A stretch of DNA of 64,000 nucleotides from Coptis chinensis (Eukaryota; Streptophyta; Magnoliopsida; Ranunculales; Ranunculaceae). Below are positions 1 to 10,313 of this stretch, piece after piece. Positions within the stretch are counted from its first letter, which is position 1. Each line of letters starts with the position of its first letter. The stretch is from NCBI GenBank assembly GCA_015680905.1, contig CM027377.1, positions 6,844,501-6,908,500 on the forward strand, in the 5' to 3' direction. Below the pieces are notes generated by a model. The model saw nothing but the letters and a program-made list of their open reading frames with translations, searched no databases and was not told the origin of the DNA. Position numbers and translations under genes: made by a program.

Positions 1-523
1 CATCAACACATGCATATTTTCCCTCAAACCAACTGTAGATCAAGACATTCACATGCTGAAGTGTCGATCTGCCCTCATTCGAATCAGTGAGAAAATTAAC
101 AGGAGCTTCTTTCTTCACTTGTACTCCAGCCCTCTAAAATGCATCACACAAAAGGTCTCTAACGTGATCATGTCGGTATTTAAAACCCATAAAATATCTA
201 CAATCTGCTGCATGGTCCCCATAAGCATCTAATATACTCTTTTTGCATACAGGGCAAAGACCACCATCAGAGTATAGAAGAATCATAAGACAGTATCGGA
301 GAATGACACGATACTCCACCTGTGACATACGCTATCCAAGTCCCTCCATCGAAATAGCAAGTAGAAATTTTTTTGCATGTTCCGACTGCAAGCATCCAAT
401 GACTGCTTTCTCACGAGCAGATAACTCAAACTCCCTCTCAAAACTAACAACTATCTTACCGTATAAAGCTTCCGCCAAAACTTTTTGTGGTTTTGAAGGG
501 ACGGTAGCAAACGCATTTTTTTT
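1..523 (-). pseudogene. 3' part of LINE-like retroelement protein (zinc-ribbon plus endonuclease-like domain), broken
   Basis: One minus-strand frame runs from about 523 to the window edge with two in-frame TAG stops, at 332-334 and 134-136. It reads FELSAREKAVIGCLQSEHAK, then MSQVEYRVILRYCLMI, then a Cys/His cluster CPVCKKSILDAYGDHAADC, then KYRHDHVRDLL and AGVQVKKEAPVNF. This resembles the C-terminal region of plant proteins often annotated auxilin-like or reverse-transcriptase-associated. The order CxxC, HxxxC, RHD/RHN, then an acidic stretch resembles the restriction-like endonuclease end of some non-LTR elements; that link is inference. No start is visible: the 5' side runs into an A-rich run and the gene continues past base 1. 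It is non-functional as given. Confidence is good for the family resemblance and lower for the biochemical role. Confidence 0.6.
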
Positions 524-733
524 TTTTTTTGGGATTTGGAGAGGACTCTTATTTCCCATCTAGTGGGGGAAATCCTAATTGGCTCATCTAGGGGGGGCAA
601 TACTCGTTAACCCAACTTATTATACAAAGCTTCTGCTGATCCCATGGATCATATATTATTTGAGCAAGCATATTCAGTTCATATATGAATGCTCCATGCA
701 TACGTAGCAAGGGCGCAAAAAATAGGAGTGATA

Positions 734-1420
734 TGTTATTGTTAGAGCATTCCCAAATCAAGCAGCTTTGAGGGGAAATAACAACTTGTCACCTTTATGA
801 GGCAAAAATAATAGCCCAATGCAAGAGTGACAATGAGAGTAGTTTTTCACTAAGTTACAATGAGGGTAACACTTGTTACTGAAATAGTTGCCGACTTATG
901 ATTTTTGGATAGAACCTTTTATTTCATCTCGCGTGTTATTTTTGTTTTTTTTTCCAGACGGGATGTTTCATTTCGTCCCGCAAGTTTTTTTGACTTTTTT
1001 CGTTTTTTTTTTCTTTTTTCAGATAGAATGTTTCATTCCGTCCAGAGTGTTTTTTTCCGATATTTTTTCATTTTTTATATTCAAACATTCCATCCAAATT
1101 TTAAAGTTGTCTTTGCATTAGGCAACCCCTAGTAGCTTCTCACTAAGAATGTAACTATAAGGGGAAATAGTCTTATGTGGCGTCTATGTGGAGATAACAA
1201 GTTGTTGTTTGCATTGGATAGTCTTATGTGGCACCTATGTGGAGATAACAAGTTGTTGCTTGCATTCGGAATGCTCTTAGTAGGGCTAGATATTATTGTA
1301 CTTTCCTATATTATCTATGTAATTATCTTATTACCCTTTCTAGGGTTTCTATTATGATTCTATAAATATAAGTGATGAGCTCTCTTATTCACTTAATTTT
1401 ACTCTAAATTACTTTATACA
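734..1420 (+). mobile_element. short LTR remnant (TG...CA) split by a MITE
   Basis: With the MITE removed, tgttattgtta joins to gtagggctagatattattg and runs on to acttataca-like sequence ending at 1420. This gives an LTR-like unit of about 155 bp starting TG and ending CA. A TATA-like tctataaatata lies about 50 bp before the end. The next bases, tggtattagacagag at 1421-1435, resemble the tRNA-Met primer-binding site tggtatcagagc. No second LTR was found, so this may be a solo or truncated TRIM or Copia LTR. Confidence 0.4.
745..1276. mobile_element. PIF/Harbinger-type MITE, TSD TTA
   Basis: The ends are gagcattccca and cggaatgctc, inverted with one mismatch, and are flanked by TTA at 742-744 and 1277-1279. 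A 3-bp TTA duplication with short TIRs is typical of PIF/Harbinger MITEs. The 532-bp interior is T-rich and non-coding. It contains a 51-bp tandem duplication starting at 1167 and 1218 (atagtcttatgtggc...). It sits inside the LTR remnant at 734-1420. Confidence 0.65.
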
Positions 1421-3786
1421 TGGTATTAGACAGAGGCGGAACCAGGATGTTATATCCGGGGGGGGGGGTTAGCTAGTTGGAAACTTTAGGATTTTTTTTT
1501 TAAGAGAACCAATCCATGTGTGAGACAAAACTACGCAAATATCTATTTGAGTTCATAATTAACTAACATTGTAAATAAAAGAGTGATCATTTTCATTATA
1601 TTCTATTACTCAAAATGGACAAAATAGTGAGCGTAGTCACTACAAACCTAGACAACCATAATCACATACATTATATTCAATATTCCAATAAAATATAGTT
1701 ATAGCTCACACAATACAAGTATACACCAATTTCAATTTTATAACAAATCAACATTCAAGATAAATTATACAAAAAAAAAAGGATTTTATTTTAGGTTTTT
1801 TTTTTTTTTTTCCAATGCTTAAACAAAAAACAATGAGATTAATAACTTAATAATAATCTATATAACAAATTAGGGTGGTGTCCCAAAAACCAATCCTAAC
1901 ATTTAGATCTACTTATAATGCTTATAACGTGGCGGATCTTAAAGCTTATGGGGCGTGGACAGTATAATAAGTGGCAATGAGAGTATTGGATCATTGTCTG
2001 AAGTCAACAAATGACTTAATGCCGGCTAGACTTTTTGGGTGAGCCGTTGGGCTTTTTTCGCCAAGTTTCTACTGGGGCTTTTTAGTGTCGTATGACACGG
2101 GCCAACCACCCCAATCCCTAACCTTTGGATCTTTTGGCTTTTGTTTATGACGTAGAACATCCAAGAGTGTTAATGGTCCTAATAGGGTGTGTTGATAGTG
2201 GTCAAGTGCGGCTGGCCTTTGTTGGGACTGGGCTTCGGTTGCAATTCGGATGGGTTTATGCTGAGCATTTGTGAGACTGGACTTCAATTGCAATTTCTTA
2301 AAAATCATGGACTGGATTGGACTTTTAAAATCAACAAGAAACGAGAGTGCTTTAATATGGTACTAGACTACCAGCTGCTTTATGTTTTTTTTTTTTTTGT
2401 TTATTCCTTCTTTGACTGTTTCTTAGGGTGGGCTATATAGCCCCTGTTAGCCCTCTCGTTGGTCCTCTCCTCGTATCAGAGCATCTGGTCGTTGAGCGTG
2501 AGTGTTAACCCCAAAGACTAGGTGTGGATGTGGTCCCACTTATGGCTCCCAAAACTCTTTTAAAATATTAATAGAATTGACCACTTCCCATAAATTCGAG
2601 TTTATAAAGAAATTGACAATTTAATAGGAGAATAATGCTTACATTTAATTTTTTATCAATGTTTTCTAGCTGCAACTCTTGAGTCTCGAGTGATCCGTTT
2701 GGGTGCACATGAAAAATCATGATCAAGCGATAAACATGTAACTCTATTTAGAGTTTAGGTTTAGTCACAACTTGACCGATGGACTCAGAGATATATATGG
2801 CAAAAAAATTGACATTATTCTCTCTTAAAACTTTGTAATGGCAGAAAGAATTGTGGAAGGGGATTGCTCCTGAAGTTCGTGCCATATGGTCTTTTTATTA
2901 TGGTTTGTATATCCAAGTTCCAGCTAAATCTGATCTTTTAACCAGACCATTGATCACATTAAATTATCAGCCTTTGAATATGTAGCTCTTTAGGTCATGT
3001 TGCCTGAAGTTTGCCGAGCATATGAGCTATAATGCGTTTGCTGAACAACTTATGAGGAGACATTTTGCTTGTTTGTATGTGCACAAGTAAAAAAATTTAC
3101 AGGCCGATCTTGGGCCTTGATATGAATTTGCGAGCAATGCCCGGAAGTTGCATGTGGTTCGGTCCAACCCAAACCTTTTACAGGCCGGTCGTCGGCCTTG
3201 CTATGAATTTGTGAGCATTGCCCACTTACCCCTAAGTTGCATATATTGTAGCCGCGAATGCACATACTTTTATGTTTCCGTCAAGAAAATTTGATCCCTG
3301 TCATTCTGTCAATAAGAAATCTCGTGCGGAGTAAGAACTCAAAATGCCAAAATTTATGCAAATAATTTTGATTCGCATAGGTAATGTCTTTACTTATTAC
3401 TTCTCCTTTTTCATAAACTTAGTGTAAATTAAGTTGGATGTGGCCTTTTCATTTAACCTAAGTGTCGTTATACTTTTGAGTCGTGTATGTATAGACCTTG
3501 ATCTAGCCTTCTTCAATTCCTAAAAGAAAGTATCGATGCTTGGCTACTAACCAGAACCTAAATAATATAGTATGGAATAATTTCAGAAAACTAAAACGAA
3601 ATAATGTCATAAAAAAGGAACTTAAGTAGCCATAAGAGATGTACAGTACTAGTTTTACTACTGATCAAACAAAACTTAGGTATCACACTTGCCACTCTAA
3701 GCTTTAAGCTGATAGCAAATAGTGGTTATAGAACAGACAGGTGACGGATTTCTAGGGGGCAAAATTTTGATCCTAAGATCATTATT
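1421..3786. other. spacer without recognisable gene
   Basis: AT-rich DNA with homopolymer runs. Two imperfect copies of a roughly 46-bp unit beginning ttacaggccg lie at 3097 and 3178, 81 bp apart. A gtatcagagc motif at about 2475 looks like an LTR primer-binding site but has no LTR pair. An open plus-strand stretch near 2845-2985 (KGIAPEVRAIWSFYYGLYIQ) looks exon-like but I could not identify it. Confidence 0.4.
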
Positions 3787-4537
3787 TTAAGGTTCAGCAT
3801 TGTCTTCATCCTTGGGTACACTATTGTGGATTGGAGGCGTGCGACGAGGCTGTGGCCATCCACTATAATAATCCACATCCATCAGGTTTGCAATCTCATT
3901 AGAGGCCCGAAGAAGCTTTTTGTGATTCATTTTCTTCATCATGAGACTCTGGAGTGACCTCAGATGAGACTGCAAAGTTGAGTTGGTTGGTATTTGGGAG
4001 ATTATATGTATCAGCCACAAGACTTCCCATACTGGCAGAGCTCGATGTCTTTTTGTTATAATTCTAAGATTAAGATGAAAGAGGACGAGTGTTAAGACGG
4101 AATAACAAGCAACAAAATCATAGGAAATGTGTGTATATCATCCGCAGGAAACCTCGGAAAGATTCTTAAATTGTGAACATGCATGAGTATATGCCTTAAT
4201 TCTTATGGTTTATCTTGTATAGATTGTGTATTTATGCATAATAATAATGCATGAATCAATAGGATCTGCCCTCCCTTAAAAATATTCAAAAGTAGATATA
4301 AACTAAACTAAATATTATATCATCTTAAAACTTCAGAGTGGCTTAAATTATACTTCGTAGTCGCACAGTACACCATGTTTAACTGTGATCTTAGTTACCG
4401 AATCTATGAATTTGGTAGATTTCTGCATCTCTAGATTAATGTAGTTGTATGTATAAGGGAGCTAGAGATAGAAACCTGATTATTCATGTTCTTTTCTGTT
4501 GATCCAAGTGAGTTCATTGGAGCATTATTACTGATTC
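3787..4537 (-). CDS. RGF/GLV-type peptide exons, form B (second peptide module)
   Basis: Two exons downstream of form A encode a second, different RGF/GLV peptide. Exon X is 4537-4476 (ISNNAPMNSLGSTEKNMNNQ), bounded by TGCAG and GTTTC. The last exon is 3969-3787, after the acceptor ACTTTGCAG, and contains DVDYYSGWPQPRRTPPIHN followed by a 13-residue tail (SVPKDEDNAEP at its end) and a TAA stop. DY and PPIHN are family hallmarks. No signal-peptide exon lies between form A's stop and exon X. However, exon X needs one preceding base, and form A's exon 1 (5470-5380) supplies exactly one (CAA G|). Spliced that way the product is about 111 residues. The alternatives are a tandem gene that lost its first exon, or an undetected promoter between them. 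Confidence 0.6.
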
Positions 4538-4818
4538 CTGCATCCAAACAAGAAGATATTCAAATTGAACCATAAGCCACTCATCTCGTTGTGCTCCTTT
4601 TCTAGAGTTTGATTATATTTGTATACCACAAAATCAAAACAAGAACATGTCATTAGTTGATTATCACAATACTTGTCCTAAATAAATTGAAAGGTAAATC
4701 AAAACTTAGTTAAATATATATTGCATACATACATGTATGATATATCTGACTCTTCTTTTCACTACAATATCTAGCTATAGAAAATAAAACATGGTAGACA
4801 ATAGCACCATAGCTTTCT

Positions 4819-5470
4819 TCAGTTGTTCTTAGGTGGGTGAGGTATGGCCATATGATAATCAGCACTAAAAGCTATGAAACCGCCCTTATTCAACTTCGCA
4901 GGAAGGAGACTTCTGTCACGGATAAGTTTACATTTTACATTCAACTCTTTCTTCCCATCATTATCACATTTTCCAACAGAATGGGTTGCACCTGAAATCT
5001 TTGAAGCATCTCTCTCAAGTCCATTATTTATAGTGTCCTTCATTACGGAAATGTCCCCAGTACCATTTTCCTTCCTCCAAGTTGTTGTTTACTAACCACA
5101 GCGCCCGCTGCCGGGCTGCATCAAGAAGCTCCTGAGGACAAAAATTAAGTTGGTTTAATGAGCAAAACAATAAGAACACTAGTTTGAATAAATTATAAAT
5201 GAAGACTGTAGTCCTTAACTACCTTGTGGAATGATACAACACTTCCATCAGGCGCCGCTACATAAGCCACTTTCGTCGTCTCAAGAACTGAAAAAGGGGC
5301 CAGGACTGAATATTTAGAAGTTTAATCTTCCATAGAAAACTGATCACAAGACACAATTACATGAAGTGTAAGTTATTACCTTGTTGGGCATCTGTAGTAG
5401 AGGCCCTAAGGACATGCAGATGAGTAAAATGAAGCCATAATACTAAGCATAAAAACGTCAAAGGCATCAT
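4819..5470 (-). CDS. RGF/GLV/CLEL root meristem growth factor precursor, form A (three exons, one apparent frameshift)
   Basis: Encodes a secreted precursor of a small sulfated peptide hormone of the RGF/GOLVEN/CLEL family, which acts through receptor kinases in root growth. Exon 1 (5470-5380) starts at a double Met and encodes a signal peptide (MMPLTFLCLVLWLHFTH). Exon 2 is 5287-5223 (VLETTKVAYVAAPDGSVV). Exon 3 runs 5131-4819. Splice sites are CAAG|GTAATA, TTTTCAG|TTC, CACAAG|GTAGTT and CTCAG|GAG, with compatible phases. The C-terminus is the mature peptide module DYHMAIPHPPKNN directly before the stop; it has the Asp-Tyr sulfation site and the family's P-x-P-P-x-x-N ending. Exon 3 opens in one frame (ELLDAARQRALW) and ends in another. 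One extra A in the run at 5066-5069 would account for this. That is a null allele or a sequence error. Confidence is high for the family and moderate for exon limits. Confidence 0.7.
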
Positions 5471-5550
5471 CACGTTCTTCCTTCTTTCCTTTAGGAATAT
5501 ATGTTGGTTTTCAGCAACAAAAGAGAAGAGAAACGGAAACCAAAACTTGG

Positions 5551-5560
5551 GTTTTATAGA
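5551..5560 (-). promoter_or_regulatory. TATA box of the RGF/GLV gene
   Basis: On the minus strand the sequence reads TCTATAAAAC, about 80 bp upstream of the first ATG at 5470. Spacing and sequence fit a plant core promoter. No other motif was assigned. Confidence 0.55.
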
Positions 5561-5599
5561 GGAACCAAAATTCAAACCCAAGTCAAACCTAGGGTTCCA

Positions 5600-7225
5600 A
5601 TGTCTACTTTTTCACCATTATCATTATAATATGATCATTGGGAGTATAGAATTTACTATCACTTCAAGAAAAAAAATTATTTTAAGCTTATAAAGTTGAA
5701 TGTGGTGTTGTGGGCAAGTTTGAAGATGTGTACTATTTCGTGATATTGAAGGTACGGGGTGTTGAGCCTGTCTGCCGCCATGCATGCAACGTTGGTAGGT
5801 TGGCCACCAACTGAACCTAGGGTTTCGATGTTTATAACTATATATTATTTGATTCTCCATTCCCCATGTGAACAAATATTTAGGCTAATGTCTAGAGTTG
5901 TTGTTGTTGTCGTTGTTTTTTCTTTAAAAATAAAAAAATGAATTTGTGAGCTCTGGAAAAGAAAGGTCATGGCTAGCTAGAAGAGATTCAGACCATCTTG
6001 ATCTGCTTACGGGATACTTCTTAATGGCATAAACCAGGGTGTTGCAAATTGCAACGGGTGGGGAGTTTTTTCTTTTTTTTTCGGTTTTTGATTGAAATGT
6101 CACCAATAATACACCAAATTAAAATTACCTTCTGTAGTGAGGTAGTATTTTTTGAGTTACCATTTGACATGGTTTGACTATCACGCGTTTTAGGTTGACT
6201 CTAGATTCAGTCAAGTTCAATATACCTGCTTAGGGTGACAGTGAATTTGATTTTTTTTTTTTTTAGAAATGATGCTCGCATTTTGCAGAGCTCCATCTGG
6301 ATTATAACTTCTCATAAATATCAGTTACATCTTCCTCTAGCTACTATAGAACTTAATCTATTACATAAAGGGGCCGGGGTGTAATTAAATACAAGAGGCT
6401 GCAAAGATTACCGAAAGTTTTGCCAGATGATATGTTGCTCTGTTTTTCTCTCTGTAAACATGAATTAAATTCACTTCATCATGAAGCCTTAGTAAGAGAC
6501 TTTTAATTGAAGTTATGAGATTTCAGTACGTCCATGAAGGTTGCTCAATCTCTATTTCCTTTAGAATTTGTATTAATCTCAAAAAATCTGAAGCTACTAC
6601 TACCTTTTGTGTAATCCTAGCAATATTACACAAGCTAATCCCAATCTCCACGGCTTTCAATTCCAATCCCAATATAATCCCAATCTGTATTGGATTATTA
6701 ACGGCGTGTGAACATGAAAGTTGAGATTTGAGACAGTAAATTGACCTCATAAGAGGCAATTACTCTAACAGTTCAGCTTGTACGTATAGAATCTGACAAG
6801 CAATCCAGCTTGTTTTGGCATAGACCAAGGCAAGTCTTGCAAATAGTCTGAATCTTGGATACCTGATCTTCCAAATGGTAAAATCCCACCGGATATAACA
6901 TATAACCATCTATATACACATGTATCTGATCTTATTAGATATAAATAATAGGGCTTAGAAAATAATTAAATATTTTGAATAACCTGTTTGATGTACATAC
7001 TTCTCTTAAGATACAGAACATATATCTATCAAAGTTCAATCTTAGGGATATAATAAAATTGAGCTTAATAAAGATTGGGAAACATAGTGTAAAATCTATG
7101 TATCACCAATTGACTATAAGGACACAAACTAACACGTGGCACACACAACACAACTGTAGCATTGCGGGATAATACCTTGAACCCGAGAGCTACGCTATTT
7201 ATTTGGAAATGCTATCATTTTATAG
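5600..7225. other. spacer upstream of the RGF/GLV gene
   Basis: AT-rich DNA with scattered homopolymers. It presumably includes the regulatory region of the minus-strand peptide gene. Short ORFs here show no recognisable domain and no codon pattern. Confidence 0.4.
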
Positions 7226-7232
7226 TACCAAC

Positions 7233-7890
7233 TAGGGCTGGCAATGGGTCGGGTAAGAACCAATACCCGATCCGGTCCGAACCAATAAAAACGGGTCTGG
7301 GACAGGTAGTTAGTATATTGGACCGGTTCTGAGTCTTGAAAATCAGAACCGGACTCTTATTGGATTGGTTCTGGATTAAGTATGTACCGAACCGTTATGG
7401 GCCTAATCCAATTAAAATTTTTAGTCTTATTCTTTCTAATTTTCCTCCACCATATATTTCTATTACCTTATACAACATTGTAATATTTAAAGTTCCAAAA
7501 TAAGATATACAAAATACATATGTAATATTACGATATTTTTTTACATAATAAAAAGATGGTTTCTACTACAAATTTGGATTTCAAATCATTCATTATGCCT
7601 TTTTTATTTGTATATCTTGCTTTTGTATTTAGCAAAAAAAAATTATTTAATATTTATATAACGAAAATTAGGATCCAATTATTAAAAACTCGGTTCACCG
7701 GGTTGAAATTGAGCTTATTGGTTCGGAACGGATTGGATCCGGAATAAAAAAAAAGTTTTCGATTCAATTCTGGTTCTCTAACTCAAATATCCGTTCGGGT
7801 CGGGTCCAGTTCTAGATCTGTATTGTTGAAAAGCGGATCGGTTTTGGATTTGCCTATATCCGGACCGATCCAACCCATTGCCAGCCCTAA
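7233..7890. mobile_element. hAT-type non-autonomous element
   Basis: The left end tagggctggcaatgggtcgg and the right end, read inverted as ttagggctggcaatgggttgg, form terminal inverted repeats. The direct repeat taccaac flanks the element at 7226-7232 and 7891-7897, compatible with the 8-bp duplication of hAT elements (one mismatch at the eighth base). The interior is rich in gaaccgg/ccggttc motifs and has no transposase. Confidence 0.65.
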
Positions 7891-8032
7891 TACCAACCAG
7901 AGATTATCTAATTTAAGTACTATTATACCTATACCAGATAATATTTGCTTGCTCGATTTGTGATTTAGGAACTTACTAATTTAAAGCGTTGTGGTATGCT
8001 ACTAAATATTAAACTATGGGACTATGATCACC

Positions 8033-8089
8033 TGCATGGCTGGATGAGAAGGAATGGATACATTTATGGTATAGGCCACCTAAAAACTG
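8033..8089 (+). pseudogene. LINE RNase H-like fragment, left half
   Basis: A plus-strand frame reads PAWLDEKEWIHLWYRPPKNW up to the edge of the foldback element. W-x-x-P-P-x-x-W is the usual lead-in to the plant LINE-type RNase H domain. The domain resumes at 11003, on the far side of the foldback, as KLNIDASYN. Together the two halves indicate an old LINE fragment later split by insertion. Confidence 0.45.
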
Positions 8090-8552
8090 GCCAATAGATA
8101 AAATAATTGCCCCCCCCCCCCACCACATCCAAGTCAACTGTTATTTTTTTGGTCAATGCATGTAAAAAGATTTCATTGCTCTTTGTTCTTTTAATAGTTT
8201 TCTAGCTTTACCCCCCATAATTTAGGCCAATTAGTTTTATCCTCCCAATTATTTCATCTAGAAGTTTATCCCCAGAACTTAAGCCAATTAGCTTTACCCC
8301 CCTAGGTCTTTCATTTAGAGATTTACCCCCCAAGACCACAACACATCCAAGTCAACTGAGTTTGACCATAATGTTTTTGGTCAAGACAAATGAAAAGACT
8401 CTAATGCCATTTTCTAGGTATAATTACATAAATACCCTGTGACTTTGGCAAATACAAAATTGGAATTCAAATCATCTAGGACACATGTCACGATATTGTA
8501 TGTCACGATCTTGTGAACTATATCCGACGGTTATACACCATCACTACCATTT

Positions 8553-8956
8553 ATGGGTGCAAAGGGATAGGTTCGGATTCGGATATGGCTGTATCCGAAT
8601 CCGAAAATTTATACTGATATCCGAACCCGTATCCGAATCCAATGAATATTAAAAAAATTATCCGAATCCGATTTCGGATATCCGAATCCGATATCGGATA
8701 AATATCCGATCCGAAAATTAAAATTAATTAAAATTTTATTTGCTTTGAATAATTCATTTTACCACTATAAAAACTAGTATAAATATATATATTTATCATT
8801 TATTATTATTATTTTGTTATTACAATTTTATATTATTAGTTTATGATTTTATATAATATTTTATACAATAAATAAATAAATAAATAAATTATATATTTTA
8901 TATATTTTATATATTTTGTTATATATCAATCCTTATCAAATGACATCCACACCCTT
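8553..8956. mobile_element. MITE in the foldback loop
   Basis: An element of about 400 bp with ends tgggtgcaaagg and catccacaccctta, a weak inverted repeat of the gggtgt... class. It begins with multiple tatccgaatccga motifs and ends in AT-rich sequence with (aaat)n. It interrupts the central loop between the two foldback arms. No clear target duplication was found. Confidence 0.4.
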
Positions 8957-9645
8957 AGAGTGGTGTATGGCTGTCGGATAGAGTTCACAAGATCATGACA
9001 CGTGTCATAGATGATTTGAATTCCAATTTTGTATTTGCCAAAGTCACAGGATATTTATGTAATTATACCTAGAAAAGAGCATTAGAATCTTTTCATTTGT
9101 CTTGACCAAAAACATTACGGTCAAACTCAGTTGACTTGAATGTGTTGTGGTCTTGGAGGGTAAACCTCTAAATGAAAGAACTAGGAGGTAAAGATAATTG
9201 GCTTAAGTTCTGGGGGATAAACCTCTAGATGAAAGAACTAGAAAGATAAAGCTAATTGGCCTAAGTTAGGCGGGGTAAAGCTAGAAAACTATTAAAATGA
9301 CAAAGGACAATGAAGTCTTTTTACATGCATTGACAAAAAAGATAACAGTTGACTTGGATGTGGTGTGATCTTGGGGGGTAAACTTCTAGATGAAAGAACT
9401 GAGAGGAGGATAAAACTAAGGGTTATTTAGACTTTGGTCCTACTTATTTAGGGGTATTTAGGTTTTAGTCCTAAAATTATCGATTATTAGGCTTTAGTCC
9501 TACTTTCATCTATTGACCTTGAGTCGTCTCAATTGACTACGGTCAAACCATTTTATAATAATATATTTTTCATTTTTTTATCAAAATGGCCAAACTACCC
9601 TTCAGCGTGCTTGACACGCTACTTTATATTGAATTGTTTTTTAAC

Positions 9646-9682
9646 ACCACGTGTCAAACTGTGAGGGATGAAATTATATAAG
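9646..9682 (+). promoter_or_regulatory. captured cyclophilin promoter (G-box and TATA)
   Basis: A G-box/ABRE-like CACGTGTC lies at 9648-9655 and a TATA box, ttatataag, at 9674-9682. Both are about 120-150 bp upstream of the ATG at 9801 and inside the element's TIRs. They suggest that genomic DNA including the promoter was captured. Confidence 0.5.
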
Positions 9683-9800
9683 TCTTTTGATCATTTCTTA
9701 TTCGCATCTCGAGAAAATAGGTGAGATAGAGAGACTCCCCCCATTTTGTTCGACAGTTCGTCTTCTCTCATAAAACCAAAAAATAAAATAAAAAATCAAG

Positions 9801-10313
9801 ATGGCAAACCCTAAAGTTTTTTTCAACATGACCGTCGGTGGGGCACCAGTCGGGCATATCGTGATGGAACTATACGCTGACGTAGTCCCGAAAACTGTTG
9901 AAAATTCCGTGCCCTCTACCACGGGGAGAAAGGGTAAAGGTGGCGGTAAACCACTACACTACAAGGGCTCATCATTCCACTATGTGATTCCGGGTTTCAT
10001 GTGTCAAGGCGGTGACTTCACTCCGGGAATGGAACAGTGGTTAATCAATCTATGGTGCTAAGTTTTCGATGAGAATTTCGTTAGGAAACATCTTGGGCCG
10101 GAATTCTCTCAATGGCTAACACTTGGACTCGGAACTAATGGATCTCGTTTTTTTCATCTGATCGATAAGACTGCTTGGCTTGATGGGAAACATGTTATGT
10201 TTGGGCAAGTTGTTGAAGGTATGAATTTTGTGAATGACGTTGAGAAGGTTGGATCTCAATCTGGAACTTGTAAAAGGCCTGTTGTCGTTGCTGATTGTGG
10301 TCAGCTTTCTTAG
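9801..10313 (+). pseudogene. cytosolic cyclophilin-type peptidyl-prolyl isomerase pseudogene in a Pack-MULE
   Basis: Resembles the single-domain plant cyclophilins (about 172 residues) that isomerise Xaa-Pro bonds and bind cyclosporin. The start [20 protein letters not shown] is well kept. [19 protein letters not shown] and, in another frame, WLDGKHVMFGQVVEG and PVVVADCGQLS to the TAG at 10311-10313 cover the rest. It is intronless, as many plant cytosolic cyclophilins are, so retro-copying is not implied. The usual FRALCTGEKG block is scrambled. At least two small deletions around 10028-10060 break the frame (stop after INLWC). The catalytic Arg of the S-F-H-R-V-I-P motif is Tyr here, and NGSQFF is NGSRFF. 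Activity is unlikely even without the frameshifts. Confidence 0.85.

Noticed and set aside
888..1132. Two overlapping Phe-rich ORFs of about 75 codons
   Set aside because: They arise from poly-T runs inside the MITE; no codon pattern or domain.
2465..2490. tRNA-Met primer-site-like gtatcagagc
   Set aside because: No LTR pair, no TG...CA edge and no polypurine tract could be tied to it.
2845..2990. Exon-like open stretch (KGIAPEVRAIWSFYYGLYIQ)
   Set aside because: No family recognised and no clear splice sites; left as part of the spacer.
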